From: Aliivibrio fischeri ATCC 7744 = JCM 18803 = DSM 507
Lineage (GTDB): Bacteria > Pseudomonadota > Gammaproteobacteria > Enterobacterales > Vibrionaceae
Length of the DNA stretch: 64,000 nucleotides
Direction: 5' to 3'
NCBI RefSeq assembly: GCF_023983475.1
Contig: NZ_CP092712.1
Span: 1,364,001 to 1,428,000 of the forward strand
Shown here: one piece after another, positions 53,062-63,609 of the stretch
Position numbering within the stretch: position 1 is the stretch's first letter
Layout: each line of letters starts with the position of its first letter
Program-made: the position numbers and the translations under genes
Notes under the pieces: model-generated
The model's database searches: none
Seen by the model: the letters and a program-made list of their open reading frames with translations, nothing else
What the model was told of the DNA's origin: nothing

Positions 53062-55665
53062 ATGAGCCAACAACCTCAGGCTAAATTTCGCAGTGATTAT
53101 CAATCTCCAGAATTCACAATTTCAGATATCGATTTAGTCTTTGATCTCGACGATACCAACACATTAGTTTCGGCCACTTCAAAAGTACAACAATTAAAAC
53201 AATCTACGGACCTTCTTCTTGAAGGTGAAGGGATGAAGTTGGTGTCTTTAAAAATTGATGATGTTGAATACAGTGACTTTACTCAAATAGACACTCAACT
53301 AACCATTCATAATGTGAGTGGTGATTTTACATTAACTATCATTACTGAAATTAATCCTCAAGAAAATACCGCATTAGAAGGTTTGTATAAATCAGGTGAT
53401 GGATTCTGTACTCAATGTGAAGCAGAAGGTTTCCGTCGAATTACCTATTATTTGGACCGTCCTGATGTTCTTGCACGTTTCACAACAAAAGTGATTGCAG
53501 ATAAAGAGGCATACCCACATTTATTAAGCAACGGCAACCGCATTAGCCAAGGTGATCTTGAAGGTGGAAAACACTTTGTTCATTGGCAAGACCCATTCCC
53601 AAAACCGGCTTATCTTTTTGCTTTAGTAGCGGGTAATTTTGATGTATTAACAGATACTTATAAAACTAAATCAGGCCGAGATGTCGCATTAGAGATTTAT
53701 GTTGATCAAGGCAACTTAGATAGAACTCCTCATGCAATGACTTCTTTGATTAACTCAATGAAGTGGGATGAAGATCGTTTTGATTTAGAATATGACCTTG
53801 ATATTTACATGATCGTTGCCGTTGATTTCTTCAACATGGGGGCGATGGAAAATAAAGGCTTAAATGTATTTAACTCTAAATTTGTTTTAGCTAAACAAGA
53901 AACAGCAACAGATACTGATTATCTAGGTATTGAAGCGGTAATCGGTCACGAATATTTTCATAACTGGACTGGTAACCGAGTGACTTGTCGTGACTGGTTC
54001 CAACTAAGTTTAAAAGAAGGTTTAACTGTTTTCCGGGATCAAGAGTTCTCATCTGATCTTGGTTCTCGTTCAGTAAATCGAATTAATAATGTTCGTATTA
54101 TGCGTGGCCCACAATTTGCTGAAGATGCGAGTCCAATGGCTCACCCAATTCGTCCCGAAAAAGTGATAGAGATGAATAACTTCTATACTTTAACGGTATA
54201 CGAAAAGGGCAGTGAAGTGATCCGTATGATGCATACCTTATTAGGTGAAGCGAATTTCCAAAAAGGAATGAAACTTTATTTTGAACGTCATGATGGTACT
54301 GCTGCAACCTGTGAAGATTTTGTATTGGCAATGGAAAATGCATCAGGTATCGATCTGACTCAATTCCGTCGTTGGTATAGTCAGTCAGGTACACCGGTAC
54401 TAACAGTGAGTTCTTCTTATGATGATGCTAAAAATGAATACGCTTTAACGGTAAAACAACATACTCCAGCAACAGAAGACCAAACGGATAAATTGCCACT
54501 TCATATTCCTTTTGATATTGAGTTATATGCACAAGATGGTTCCGTTATTCAGTTACGCTGTAACAATGAAAAAGTCAGCAATGTATTGAATGTAACTGAA
54601 GAAGAACAAACCTTTATTTTTGAGCAAGTTTCTGAAAAACCAGTTGTTTCTTTACTTCGTGAGTTTTCAGCACCTGTTAAATTAAATTACGCTTATTCAG
54701 ATGAAGAGTTGATTTTCTTAATGGTTCACGCACAAAACGACTTTGCTCGTTGGGATGCTGGCCAAATGTTATTAGCTAACTATATTCGTAAGAACATCGC
54801 TAATATTCAAGACGATAAAGAACTTGTTCTTCCTCAATCTGTCGTTGATGCGTTCCGTGGGGTATTACTCAATGCTGAATTGGAACAGGCTTTTATTGCG
54901 GAAATGTTTGTATTACCAAATCATAATGAAATCACCGGTTGGTTTGATACTGTCGATGTCGATGCAATTGATAAAGCGCTTGGATTTATCAAACAAACAT
55001 TAGCGACAGAATTGAAAGATGAATTTTCTGCTACGTATCATAGTTTAAAACAGGGTAGTTACTCTGTAGAACATGATGCGATTGGTAAACGAGCTTTACG
55101 AAACTGTTCATTAAGTTATCTTGCAAAAACAGAAATTGGTGAAGCGTTAGTTGAGACACAATATCAAGATGCAGACAACATGACAGATACTATGGCTGCA
55201 ATGGGTGCCGCGAATGCTGCTGAGCTCTCAATTCGTCAAACATTAATGGATGATTTTAGTGCGAAATGGTCACATGACGGATTAGTCATGGATAAGTGGT
55301 TTATTCTTCAAGGATCAAACCCAAGTTCAGAAGCGTTATCAATCATCAAAGAAACAATGAACCACAAAGCGTTTAGTTTGAAAAATCCAAACCGAACACG
55401 CAGTTTAATTGGCTCATTTGCTGGTGGTAATGCGGTTAACTTCCATAGTAAAACCGGCGAAGGGTACGCATTCTTAGGGGATATTCTTATTGAAATGAAT
55501 GAGAGTAACCCACAAGTTGCTTCACGCTTGGTTGATCCATTATTGAAATTTAAGAAATACGATAGTGATCGTCAATCGCTTATCAAGGCTCAACTACAGC
55601 GCCTAGCGGATCTTGATAACCTAGCTAAAGATCTTTATGAGAAAGTAACGAAAGCATTAGCTTAA
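53062..55665 (+). CDS. pepN: Aminopeptidase N
   Basis: An 867-residue M1-family zinc aminopeptidase. The exopeptidase motif is FNMGAMENKGLN. The zinc site is IGHEYFHNWTGNRVTCRDWF with the distal Glu in SLKEGLTVFRDQEF. Length matches E. coli PepN. It removes N-terminal residues from peptides in the cytoplasm and is the main aminopeptidase of gammaproteobacteria. AAGGA lies upstream of the ATG, and a terminator follows. Confidence 0.96.
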   Translation: MSQQPQAKFRSDYQSPEFTISDIDLVFDLDDTNTLVSATSKVQQLKQSTDLLLEGEGMKLVSLKIDDVEYSDFTQIDTQLTIHNVSGDFTLTIITEINPQENTALEGLYKSGDGFCTQCEAEGFRRITYYLDRPDVLARFTTKVIADKEAYPHLLSNGNRISQGDLEGGKHFVHWQDPFPKPAYLFALVAGNFDVLTDTYKTKSGRDVALEIYVDQGNLDRTPHAMTSLINSMKWDEDRFDLEYDLDIYMIVAVDFFNMGAMENKGLNVFNSKFVLAKQETATDTDYLGIEAVIGHEYFHNWTGNRVTCRDWFQLSLKEGLTVFRDQEFSSDLGSRSVNRINNVRIMRGPQFAEDASPMAHPIRPEKVIEMNNFYTLTVYEKGSEVIRMMHTLLGEANFQKGMKLYFERHDGTAATCEDFVLAMENASGIDLTQFRRWYSQSGTPVLTVSSSYDDAKNEYALTVKQHTPATEDQTDKLPLHIPFDIELYAQDGSVIQLRCNNEKVSNVLNVTEEEQTFIFEQVSEKPVVSLLREFSAPVKLNYAYSDEELIFLMVHAQNDFARWDAGQMLLANYIRKNIANIQDDKELVLPQSVVDAFRGVLLNAELEQAFIAEMFVLPNHNEITGWFDTVDVDAIDKALGFIKQTLATELKDEFSATYHSLKQGSYSVEHDAIGKRALRNCSLSYLAKTEIGEALVETQYQDADNMTDTMAAMGAANAAELSIRQTLMDDFSAKWSHDGLVMDKWFILQGSNPSSEALSIIKETMNHKAFSLKNPNRTRSLIGSFAGGNAVNFHSKTGEGYAFLGDILIEMNESNPQVASRLVDPLLKFKKYDSDRQSLIKAQLQRLADLDNLAKDLYEKVTKALA

Positions 55666-55687
55666 TTACTCGATCTTAATTCATGAA

Positions 55688-55717
55688 AATGGTCAGTATT
55701 TTACTGGCCATTTTTTT
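55688..55717 (+). terminator. Intrinsic terminator after pepN
   Basis: AATGGTCAGTA (55688-55698) pairs with TACTGGCCATT (55702-55712), with one G-T pair and a T-run to 55717. Confidence 0.88.
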
Positions 55718-55776
55718 ATTTAAGATCCAAAATAGGAAAACAAATCAGCCATATATCCAATATGTAATAGAGAACA

Positions 55777-56001
55777 ATGAATAAATTTTATTACTTTAGA
55801 ATGAATGTTACTTATCAGGCGTTTTTAAGTCATTATTCAGGTGCCGCAAGCACGGTGTTAGTCGTAACAGAACAAGGGCTAAAATTGCAATTGCCCGCGT
55901 CACGTTTTCGTTCGTTTCTGACTCAACTAGGAGTGAAAGGACGCTTCAGATTGACAACAGACCAAAATAATCGTTTTCTAAATTTAGAGCAAGTAGGATA
56001 A
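55777..56001 (+). CDS. DUF2835 family small protein
   Basis: A 74-residue protein with the phrases FYYFRMNVTYQAFLSHYSG and LQLPASRFRSFLTQLGVKGRF, typical of DUF2835, a small conserved protein between pepN and the large glutamate dehydrogenase in vibrios. Its function is unknown. Confidence 0.8.
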   Translation: MNKFYYFRMNVTYQAFLSHYSGAASTVLVVTEQGLKLQLPASRFRSFLTQLGVKGRFRLTTDQNNRFLNLEQVG

Positions 56002-56159
56002 ACCGCTACCTTAATCACAAATCTAACGATTAAGCTTCTAGCACGCAAAAAAGTCATAACGTTTCTGCCATATAATCCTTACAATGTAAGGTGCGTGGGC
56101 AGTTTCAACTGCTACACTATATAAATAATACTAATCATAAAAAACGGAGCATTCGCTTT

Positions 56160-59100
56160 ATGACGACGCGTGATCCTATTGTTCCTGTACTACTTGAGAA
56201 AGTGTACGCTCTTATTGCTGAAAAGCTTGAAATGCCTCAACAATCCCTAATAACGCAACTTGCTCAGCGTTTATTTGCCAACATTGATAATGACGATTTA
56301 CTGCAACGCAATGAATCAGATATGTATGGTGCAACACTCAGTCTTTGGAACCATTTATCTGATGTTAATATGTCAGATATTTCGGTTCGTGTTTTTAATC
56401 CAAAACTCAGTCAAGATGGGTGGCAATCAACACATACTGTAGTTGAGATTGTCACACCAGATAGTCCATTTCTAGTTGATTCCGTAAAAATGGCTTTAGC
56501 TCGTTTAGATATGACGAGCCATTTTATGCTCCATGGACCGCATTGTTTTGGCCGTAACGAAAGCGGCGAGATCATTTCAGTTTGTGAGAGTAATGCTGAG
56601 ATGCAGCAAACTCTATTTCATTTTGAAGTTGATCATTTAAATGACAAGGTTGAAATGGAAAGGCTTCAAAATGAATTACTTATTGTTCTGCAAGATATTC
56701 ATCGGGTTGTGAATCAATGGAAACCGATGTCAGATAAATTGACAGATGTAATTGAAGAGTTAAAAACGTCAGATTTACCAATAGTAAAAGAAGAGATAGA
56801 TGAAGCCATTTCATTTCTTTCTTGGCTTAAAAATCACAACTTCACTTTAATGGGTTATAAGAACTTTGATTTACAAGCGGTAGAAGGTGATCATGAGTTA
56901 GTTCCAACCCAAGAAGAAGGGTTAGGGCTGTTCTCGTTAGCGTCACGAATTCATACGACAAAGCTTTCCGAAATGCCATCTTCTGCACGAGCTGCAGCAA
57001 AGAAATCAGATCTTCTTATTCTTACCAAATCAAACACCAAATCACGAATTCACCGTCCTGCTTATACTGATTACATCGGCATCAAACGTTTAAATAAAGA
57101 AGGAAAAGTAATAGGCGAACATCGCTTTACAGGTCTTTATACGTCAACTGCATATAACCAAAGCGTTTCAAACATTCCATTATTGAGTAACAAAGTTGAA
57201 CGTATCTTGGATGCGAGCAAATACATTAAGGGTTCACACTCTTATAAAGCTTTGCATAATATTCTAGAAACGTACCCACGAGATGAATTATTCCAAGCCA
57301 ATGAAGAAGAAATGCTTGAAGTTGGCGTGGGTGTGGTAAAAATGCAAGATCGTGATTTATTACGATTGTTTGTCCGTCGTGATCCATTCGGACGCTTTTT
57401 CTCATGCATGGTGTATGTTACCAAAGAGCGTTATAACACAGAGTTACGTCGACAAACTCAACGTATATTACGAAATTATTTTGGCTCAAAACAAGAAGTT
57501 GAGTTTACGACTTTCTTCTCTGAAAGTGCGTTAGCAAGAACGCATTACATCGTTCGTGTCGATAATAATAATGGCGATATTAATGTGAAAGACATTGAAA
57601 ATAATCTAATGGAAGCCGCTTCAACATGGGATGATCGTCTTTGTGATGTGATTGTTGCTAATTTAGGTGAGAGTAAAGGAACGGCAATAGCTAAACAGTA
57701 TCAACGTGCTTTTCCTCGCTCGTATAAAGAAGCAACATTACCAGGCTCAGCGGTTGCGGATATTGAAAGATTAGAACTGCTAAACGATGATAACAAATTA
57801 GGTATGCTTTTCTATCGTCCACAAGAAGAGAAGAAAGGGTCAGCTAACGTTAAATTAAAATTGTTCCATCGTGATGAACCCATTCACTTATCTGATGTGA
57901 TGCCAATGCTTGAAAACCTAGGGTTACGAGTTATTGGAGAGTCACCTTATGCGGTGAAAAAGAGTGATGGATCGGTTGATTGGATCTTAGATTTCTCGAT
58001 GATTCATAATGGATCTGCTGAGGTGGATCTTCGTCAAGCTCGTGATCGTTTTCAAGAAGCGTTTGCTCAGATTTGGAACGGTCAATTAGAGAGTGATGGT
58101 TTTAACCGATTGGTTTTAGGTGCTGGTTTATCTGGCCGCGAAGTGACTATTTTACGTGCTTATGCGCGTTATATGCGTCAAGTTGGCTTCCCATTTAGTC
58201 AGCAATATATTGAAGATACATTATCAACCCACACTGATTTAGCGGTTTCTGTGGTTAAACTGTTTGAACTTCGCTTTGATCCTAAATCGAATTGGTCTGA
58301 TAAAAAAGAACAAAAACAACTAGATGCAATTTATTCAAGCTTGGATAAAGTAGAGAGTCTAGATGATGATCGTATTATTCGCCGTTATGTAGAAATGATC
58401 GTTGCGACGTTACGTACCAACTACTATCAAACTGCAGAAGATGGGCAAGCTAAGCCTTGGTTATCGTTAAAGATGCAACCATCAAATATTCCTGAAATCC
58501 CAGCACCAGTACCTGCGTATGAAATTTTCGTTTATGCGCCAGATATTGAAGGTGTGCATTTACGTGGTGGAAAGGTAGCTCGTGGTGGATTACGCTGGTC
58601 TGATAGACAAGAAGATTTCCGAACCGAAGTGCTTGGCTTAGTTAAAGCACAACAAGTTAAAAATACGGTTATTGTTCCTGTTGGTGCAAAAGGCGGTTTT
58701 GTTTGTAAGAAACAGCATAACTTTACGACTCGTGAAGATATCTTTGCTGAAGGTCAACGTTGCTATAAACAATTCATTCGAGCGTTATTGGATGTATCTG
58801 ACAATATTATTGAAGGCGAGGTGGTTCCTCCATCTAATGTTGTTCGCCATGACGACGATGATCCGTATTTGGTTGTTGCAGCAGATAAAGGTACGGCAAC
58901 CTTTTCTGATTTAGCAAACTCAGTATCAGAAGAGTATAACTTCTGGTTAGGGGATGCATTTGCTTCCGGTGGTTCTAATGGTTATGACCATAAAGCCATG
59001 GGTATTACGGCAAAAGGGGCTTGGGAATCGGTAAAACGTCATTTCCGTGAAATGGGAATTGATTGTCAAACAACGGATTTTACAGCCATTGGTGTTGGCG

Positions 59101-60998
59101 ATATGGCTGGTGATGTGTTTGGTAATGGTATGCTTTTATCAAAACACATTCGATTACAAGCCGCATTTAACCATTTACATATCTTTATCGATCCAAACCC
59201 TAATTCTGAATTGACTTGGCCAGAGCGTAAGCGTTTATTTGAGCTTCAGGGATCGAGTTGGGAAGACTACAACAAATCATTGATCTCTCAAGGCGGTGGT
59301 ATTTTCTCTCGCCGAGCGAAATCGATCGAACTTTCTCCTGAAATTCAGAAAATGTTAGGTACTCGCAAGCAATCTCTTGCTCCAAATGATCTTATTCAGA
59401 TGATCTTAAAAATGGACGTTGATCTGTTATGGAACGGTGGGATTGGTACTTACGTTAAATCCAGTAAAGAAACCAGTGTTGATGTTGGTGACCGTGCTAA
59501 CGATGCCTTACGTATCAATGGCTCAGAGCTAAATGCTAAAGTGGTTGGCGAGGGTGGTAACTTAGGCATGACTCAATTAGGGCGTATTGAATATGCACTA
59601 AAAGGTGGTCGAGTTAACACCGATTTTGTTGATAATGTTGGTGGGGTTGATTGTTCTGATAATGAAGTAAACATTAAGATCTTACTGAATGGCTTAGTGG
59701 CTAATGGTGATCTTACTTATAAACAACGCAACGTACTTCTTGAGAAAATGGAAGATGAAGTCGGTGAAATTGTTCTTGATGATGCGTATTGTCAGTCTGA
59801 ATCGATCTCTGTAACAGAGCAACAAGGTACATCATTGGTGAAAGAGCAGATCCGCTTTATTCACCACTTGGAAAAACAAGGTAAGTTAGATCGTGCTTTA
59901 GAGTTTATTCCAGACGATGAAACTTTAATTGAGCGTGAGAAAATGGGGCAGGCATTAACTCGTCCAGAGCTTTCTGTTCTTGTTGCCTACGGAAAAATGG
60001 TATTAAAAGATCAGCTAGCTTGTGATGAAATCGCAAATAATCCGTATCATGCTGATTTATTAACAATGTATTTCCCAACTGAGTTACAACGTAACTATAA
60101 AGCTGCAATGGATAACCACCCATTACGTTCAGAGATTATTGCGACGTGTCTAGCCAATCAGATGGTTAACGAGATGGGGTGCAATTTTATCACTCGTCTA
60201 CAAGAAGAAACAGGTTACGCTGTCACTGATATTGCTAATGCGTATGCCGCAACTCGAGCTATCTTTGAATTTGGTGATTTATTTAAGCAAATTCGAGAGC
60301 TGGATAATACAGCGACAACGGAAGCACAATATGAAGCCTTCTTTGCAATGCGCCGTACAATTCGTCGTGTTACTCGATGGTTATTGCGTAATGGCTCTCA
60401 AAACATGTCTATTCAATCGCTTATCGAAAAATACAAATCAGCGGTTGATGATATTAAAGTGAATCTCGATGGGTATTTGGTTAATGATGAGGTGGTGGAA
60501 CATATTGAGCAGGCTAATCATTACTTTGAATTAGGGGTTCCTTGTGAACTTGGCAATGTGCTAGCACGCTTAAGTAGCTTATATTCAGCGATGGATATTT
60601 CAGAAGTTGCAGAAGCAGCAGGGCAACCAGTGTCTGTCGCATCACGTTTATACTATGTATTAGGTGACAAATTATCGCTTCATTGGTTCTTGAAACAAAT
60701 TAACAACCAAGGAGTTGATAATCATTGGCAGGCCTTAGCTCGAGCATCATTTAGGGAAGATCTTGATTGGCAACAACGTCAATTAACGACCCTGGTTTTA
60801 GCTGAATATAAAGATGATACAAGCATCGAAAATGCAATAGAAGAATGGTGTTTGAATAATGCTGCTTCTGTTGAGCGTTGGGAAAATATCTTGAATGAAT
60901 TTAAGGTCGGTTCAGTGCACGAATTTGCTAAATTTTCAGTCGCATTGAGAGAATTAACCTTATTAAATTTGAGTTGTTCTTCTGCTTTAATAAGATAA
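56160..60998 (+). CDS. gdhB: Large (180-kDa class) NAD-dependent glutamate dehydrogenase
   Basis: A 1612-residue enzyme from ATG 56160 (the frame is open to 56091, but the family N-terminus and GGAG ahead of 56160 favour the later start). The N-terminal half carries ACT-like regulatory regions (near residues 90-200, 380-480 and 540-640). The catalytic core has LRGGKVARGGLRWSDRQEDF, the Lys site in VPVGAKGGFV, GVGDMAGDVFGNGM and VVGEGGNLGMTQLGR (nucleotide fold). It converts glutamate to 2-oxoglutarate with NAD+ and is used for amino-acid catabolism; in other bacteria the class is allosterically controlled. Confidence 0.94.
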   Translation: MTTRDPIVPVLLEKVYALIAEKLEMPQQSLITQLAQRLFANIDNDDLLQRNESDMYGATLSLWNHLSDVNMSDISVRVFNPKLSQDGWQSTHTVVEIVTPDSPFLVDSVKMALARLDMTSHFMLHGPHCFGRNESGEIISVCESNAEMQQTLFHFEVDHLNDKVEMERLQNELLIVLQDIHRVVNQWKPMSDKLTDVIEELKTSDLPIVKEEIDEAISFLSWLKNHNFTLMGYKNFDLQAVEGDHELVPTQEEGLGLFSLASRIHTTKLSEMPSSARAAAKKSDLLILTKSNTKSRIHRPAYTDYIGIKRLNKEGKVIGEHRFTGLYTSTAYNQSVSNIPLLSNKVERILDASKYIKGSHSYKALHNILETYPRDELFQANEEEMLEVGVGVVKMQDRDLLRLFVRRDPFGRFFSCMVYVTKERYNTELRRQTQRILRNYFGSKQEVEFTTFFSESALARTHYIVRVDNNNGDINVKDIENNLMEAASTWDDRLCDVIVANLGESKGTAIAKQYQRAFPRSYKEATLPGSAVADIERLELLNDDNKLGMLFYRPQEEKKGSANVKLKLFHRDEPIHLSDVMPMLENLGLRVIGESPYAVKKSDGSVDWILDFSMIHNGSAEVDLRQARDRFQEAFAQIWNGQLESDGFNRLVLGAGLSGREVTILRAYARYMRQVGFPFSQQYIEDTLSTHTDLAVSVVKLFELRFDPKSNWSDKKEQKQLDAIYSSLDKVESLDDDRIIRRYVEMIVATLRTNYYQTAEDGQAKPWLSLKMQPSNIPEIPAPVPAYEIFVYAPDIEGVHLRGGKVARGGLRWSDRQEDFRTEVLGLVKAQQVKNTVIVPVGAKGGFVCKKQHNFTTREDIFAEGQRCYKQFIRALLDVSDNIIEGEVVPPSNVVRHDDDDPYLVVAADKGTATFSDLANSVSEEYNFWLGDAFASGGSNGYDHKAMGITAKGAWESVKRHFREMGIDCQTTDFTAIGVGDMAGDVFGNGMLLSKHIRLQAAFNHLHIFIDPNPNSELTWPERKRLFELQGSSWEDYNKSLISQGGGIFSRRAKSIELSPEIQKMLGTRKQSLAPNDLIQMILKMDVDLLWNGGIGTYVKSSKETSVDVGDRANDALRINGSELNAKVVGEGGNLGMTQLGRIEYALKGGRVNTDFVDNVGGVDCSDNEVNIKILLNGLVANGDLTYKQRNVLLEKMEDEVGEIVLDDAYCQSESISVTEQQGTSLVKEQIRFIHHLEKQGKLDRALEFIPDDETLIEREKMGQALTRPELSVLVAYGKMVLKDQLACDEIANNPYHADLLTMYFPTELQRNYKAAMDNHPLRSEIIATCLANQMVNEMGCNFITRLQEETGYAVTDIANAYAATRAIFEFGDLFKQIRELDNTATTEAQYEAFFAMRRTIRRVTRWLLRNGSQNMSIQSLIEKYKSAVDDIKVNLDGYLVNDEVVEHIEQANHYFELGVPCELGNVLARLSSLYSAMDISEVAEAAGQPVSVASRLYYVLGDKLSLHWFLKQINNQGVDNHWQALARASFREDLDWQQRQLTTLVLAEYKDDTSIENAIEEWCLNNAASVERWENILNEFKVGSVHEFAKFSVALRELTLLNLSCSSALIR

Positions 60999-61044
60999 AA
61001 AAGCATAGGTTAAAATAGGGCAAGCCAAACGTTTGCTCTTCTAT

Positions 61045-61078
61045 AAGGAAAGTGATTTTTTATTCACTTTCCTTTTTT
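61045..61078 (+). terminator. Intrinsic terminator after glutamate dehydrogenase
   Basis: AAGGAAAGTGA (61045-61055) and TCACTTTCCTT (61064-61074), an 11-bp stem with a T-run to 61078. Confidence 0.93.
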
Positions 61079-61200
61079 ATTACCCCGAGAATTTTCTCAT
61101 TTACTTACATTTTTAATCGGAAAGAATGAATATATAATAATTTTGATAAATGTGAGATGTCAGTTTGCAATAATTAATTATGAATAAAGTACGATTAAGT

Positions 61201-61248
61201 TTGAATTGTGAATAAAATCAGTGAATAATGTCTCCCCGTTTATACGGG
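61201..61248 (+). promoter_or_regulatory. pyrD promoter and leader hairpin
   Basis: TTGAAT (61201-61206) and AATAAT (61224-61229) are 17 bp apart. The expected start falls in CCCCG (61234-61238), and CCCGT/ACGGG (61235-61239 and 61244-61248) can form a hairpin at the very 5' end of the transcript, about 10 nt before the GGAG ribosome site. This is the layout used for CTP/GTP-dependent start-site switching at enteric pyrC and pyrD. Confidence 0.55.
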
Positions 61249-61267
61249 ACTTAATTTTGGAGTTACA

Positions 61268-62278
61268 ATGTTATATCGCATCGCCAGAGCTGGCATTTTC
61301 AAACTTGATGCTGAAAAAGCACATGACCTAGCAATTCAAAATTTCAAACGCTTCAACGGCACTCCTCTTGATATCTTCTATCGTCAAAACCTTGCTTCTA
61401 AACCGGTAGAAGTGATGGGTATTAAATTCAAAAATCCTGTTGGCCTTGCAGCTGGCCTTGATAAAAACGGTGAATGTATTGAAGCATTTGGCGCTATGGG
61501 TTTTGGATTTGTAGAAGTCGGCACTGTAACACCTCGTCCTCAATCTGGTAATGATAAACCACGCTTGTTCCGTCTTATTGAAGCTGAAGGTATTATTAAC
61601 CGTATGGGTTTTAACAACCTAGGCGTAGATAACCTTGTTGAGAACGTTAAGAAAGCTAAATACGATGGCGTTATCGGCATTAACATTGGGAAAAACAAAG
61701 ATACGCCAATTGAAAAGGGCACGGAAGATTACTTAATCTGTATGGAGAAGGTATATCAATATGCAGGTTATATTGCGATAAACATTTCATCTCCAAATAC
61801 TCCAGGACTTCGAACTCTTCAATATGGTGAAGCGTTAGATGATCTTCTATCTCAATTAAAAGAGAAACAAAAAGAGTTAGCAGAGAAATACGGTAAGTAT
61901 GTTCCTGTTGCACTTAAGATCGCTCCGGATCTAGAAGACGATGAATTGACACAAATTGCAGAATCATTGATCAAATATAAAATTGATGGGGTGATTGCAA
62001 CAAACACTACATTAGATCGTTCTATGGTTGAAGGCATGAAGCATGCTGAAGAGATGGGTGGCTTAAGTGGTCGTCCTGTTCAAACACGTAGTACTGAAGT
62101 TGTTCGTCGTCTTAAAGAATTACTTGGCGATAACCTACCAATTATTGGAGTCGGTGGTATTGACTCTTATGTAGCAGCAAAAGAGAAGATGGTTGCTGGT
62201 GCAGAGCTAGTTCAAGTCTATTCTGGCTTTATTTACAAAGGCCCAGGTCTGGTTCGAGATATTGTTAACAATATTTAA
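61268..62278 (+). CDS. pyrD: Dihydroorotate dehydrogenase (quinone), class 2
   Basis: A 336-residue FMN enzyme that oxidises dihydroorotate to orotate in pyrimidine synthesis, passing electrons to quinones at the inner membrane. The N-terminal membrane-contact helices ([19 protein letters not shown]) mark class 2. FMN and catalytic motifs are [29 protein letters not shown] (the catalytic Ser) and [15 protein letters not shown] site lies ahead of the ATG, preceded by the leader hairpin. Confidence 0.96.
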   Translation: MLYRIARAGIFKLDAEKAHDLAIQNFKRFNGTPLDIFYRQNLASKPVEVMGIKFKNPVGLAAGLDKNGECIEAFGAMGFGFVEVGTVTPRPQSGNDKPRLFRLIEAEGIINRMGFNNLGVDNLVENVKKAKYDGVIGINIGKNKDTPIEKGTEDYLICMEKVYQYAGYIAINISSPNTPGLRTLQYGEALDDLLSQLKEKQKELAEKYGKYVPVALKIAPDLEDDELTQIAESLIKYKIDGVIATNTTLDRSMVEGMKHAEEMGGLSGRPVQTRSTEVVRRLKELLGDNLPIIGVGGIDSYVAAKEKMVAGAELVQVYSGFIYKGPGLVRDIVNNI

Positions 62279-62320
62279 GGCTAAAATTTCAACAGTAAGT
62301 TGATTACAAGTGATTTTAAC

Positions 62321-62351
62321 AAAGGGGAGAATAATATTTCCCCCTTTTTTT
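62321..62351 (+). terminator. Intrinsic terminator after pyrD
   Basis: AAAGGGGA (62321-62328) pairs with TCCCC-C-TTT (from about 62339), followed by a T-run. Confidence 0.85.
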
Positions 62352-62494
62352 ATTGCTAACCTCTTGTAAAATTAACAGTTAATTGCATCAATGAATTTTT
62401 TACGCGAAAACAGACGGAAATTTTCGCTATAAAATTGCATCCATTGATATTTGGCTGGCACGGGATTTTTCCCATTTTCAAGAGAGAATTCATA

Positions 62495-63037
62495 ATGCTT
62501 AAACCTAGTGATACATGGACTTGGTATTACGATAATAAAGCACAATCTCTAATGCTTGATTTGGGCATGGATATGGTCTTTCGTGTAAACCTGCCACATA
62601 AAGTTCTCGTTGAAAGCGCATTTTCAGAATGTAAGTTCTCAGTGGATGATGCATCTGCCTATCAAATGTTCGTTGAACACATTTCTTATCTCCCTCTATC
62701 TGAGCCTCGTAAAGTAGAGCTTGCTCTTAATTGTGTAGCAGCTAAACGCTTTCATAAGCCTATGCTTCCTAAAAGCTGGTTTTTTGAGACTCAAAGTGAT
62801 GCAGGCTATGCTCCAGAAGAAGGTGAAGTTATCTCTCTTAAGAATGATTTAGGGGAAGGGCACTTCATTATTGTTGAGAACTACGAATGTGCAAGTATGT
62901 GTATGTTAGTGGATATGGACGCATTTGCTCTAAATCCAACTAAATACATGGCGTTTTGTGAACCAATTAAAGTAATGCATGACCGTATGGCCCCAATGCA
63001 AGTAGTCAACTCTTCATACTATGCAATGGTAGGTTAA
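62495..63037 (+). CDS. zapC: Cell division protein ZapC
   Basis: A 180-residue protein from ATG 62495, which has AGAGAG upstream and begins [19 protein letters not shown], the family's conserved N-terminus; the open frame to 62435 is rejected. ZapC is a cytoplasmic FtsZ-associated protein that bundles FtsZ polymers at midcell. The position after pyrD and before rlmL is the same as in E. coli. Confidence 0.92.
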   Translation: MLKPSDTWTWYYDNKAQSLMLDLGMDMVFRVNLPHKVLVESAFSECKFSVDDASAYQMFVEHISYLPLSEPRKVELALNCVAAKRFHKPMLPKSWFFETQSDAGYAPEEGEVISLKNDLGEGHFIIVENYECASMCMLVDMDAFALNPTKYMAFCEPIKVMHDRMAPMQVVNSSYYAMVG

Positions 63038-63124
63038 GGCAAAGCGACGTTTCCTTTCTTTGATACTGATATCAACTCCTCTCTAATTTAAAAAAGACAC
63101 TTCAATAATAGTGATTAATAAAAC

Positions 63125-63266
63125 CTATAGAACGGCCAAATACCGTCTTATTGGGTTGTATTTTTCTATCCAATCGTTTGCTTGAAATAGGCTAGTTAAA
63201 TCGTGGTACTTAAGCTTCATAAAGAGGCTACGATGAAAACGCTCAACATTTAAACTCTTAAAAATG
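63125..63266 (-). mobile_element. Decayed IS3-like transposase C-terminal fragment
   Basis: On the minus strand an open stretch reads FKSLNVERFHRSLFMKLKY, then HDLTSLFQANDWIEKYNPI and RRYLAVL, ending at a TAG (63125-63127). This resembles the end of an IS3-type DDE integrase domain (N-x-E-R-F-H-x-S-L ... A-x-x-W-I-x-x-Y-N-x-x-R). The DDE residues D and D, the rest of the gene and any terminal repeats are missing, so it is a relic. Confidence 0.6.
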
Positions 63267-63609
63267 AGACCTAGAGCCAAGAAGTATAAAAAAACAACAC
63301 TCAGAACAATAGTTTAGTACGTCTAGAAATAGGCTTTTTCCTTGTTATTTTCCCTTTTTATTTCATTCTGTAAGTAAATTACATGACCAAATTCCAACTG
63401 GTATAGTCCAGATTTGGTGGCGGGTATTGCTCTATTTTGTGTTTCTTTATGGAAACAAAGTTTGGGTTTGCTCTCTTGTTTGATTAATAAGCTTTTGTTT
63501 TAAAAGAAATTAAGTGGATAAAAGAGTTGTTATTTATCTGCTATCTAAATGTCCTATTTCATATAGATTCATGTATAATGCGAGGCAATTTAATAACGAA
63601 AAGAATCCC
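63267..63609. other. Non-coding stretch upstream of rlmL
   Basis: No gene is visible. It holds an inverted repeat, CCAAAT (63387-63392) with ATTTGG (63412-63417) and an inner CTGG/CCAG, and further on the presumed rlmL promoter region with a TATAAT-like TATAAT box at about 63573. It may include more decayed transposon sequence that I cannot recognise. Confidence 0.4.
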
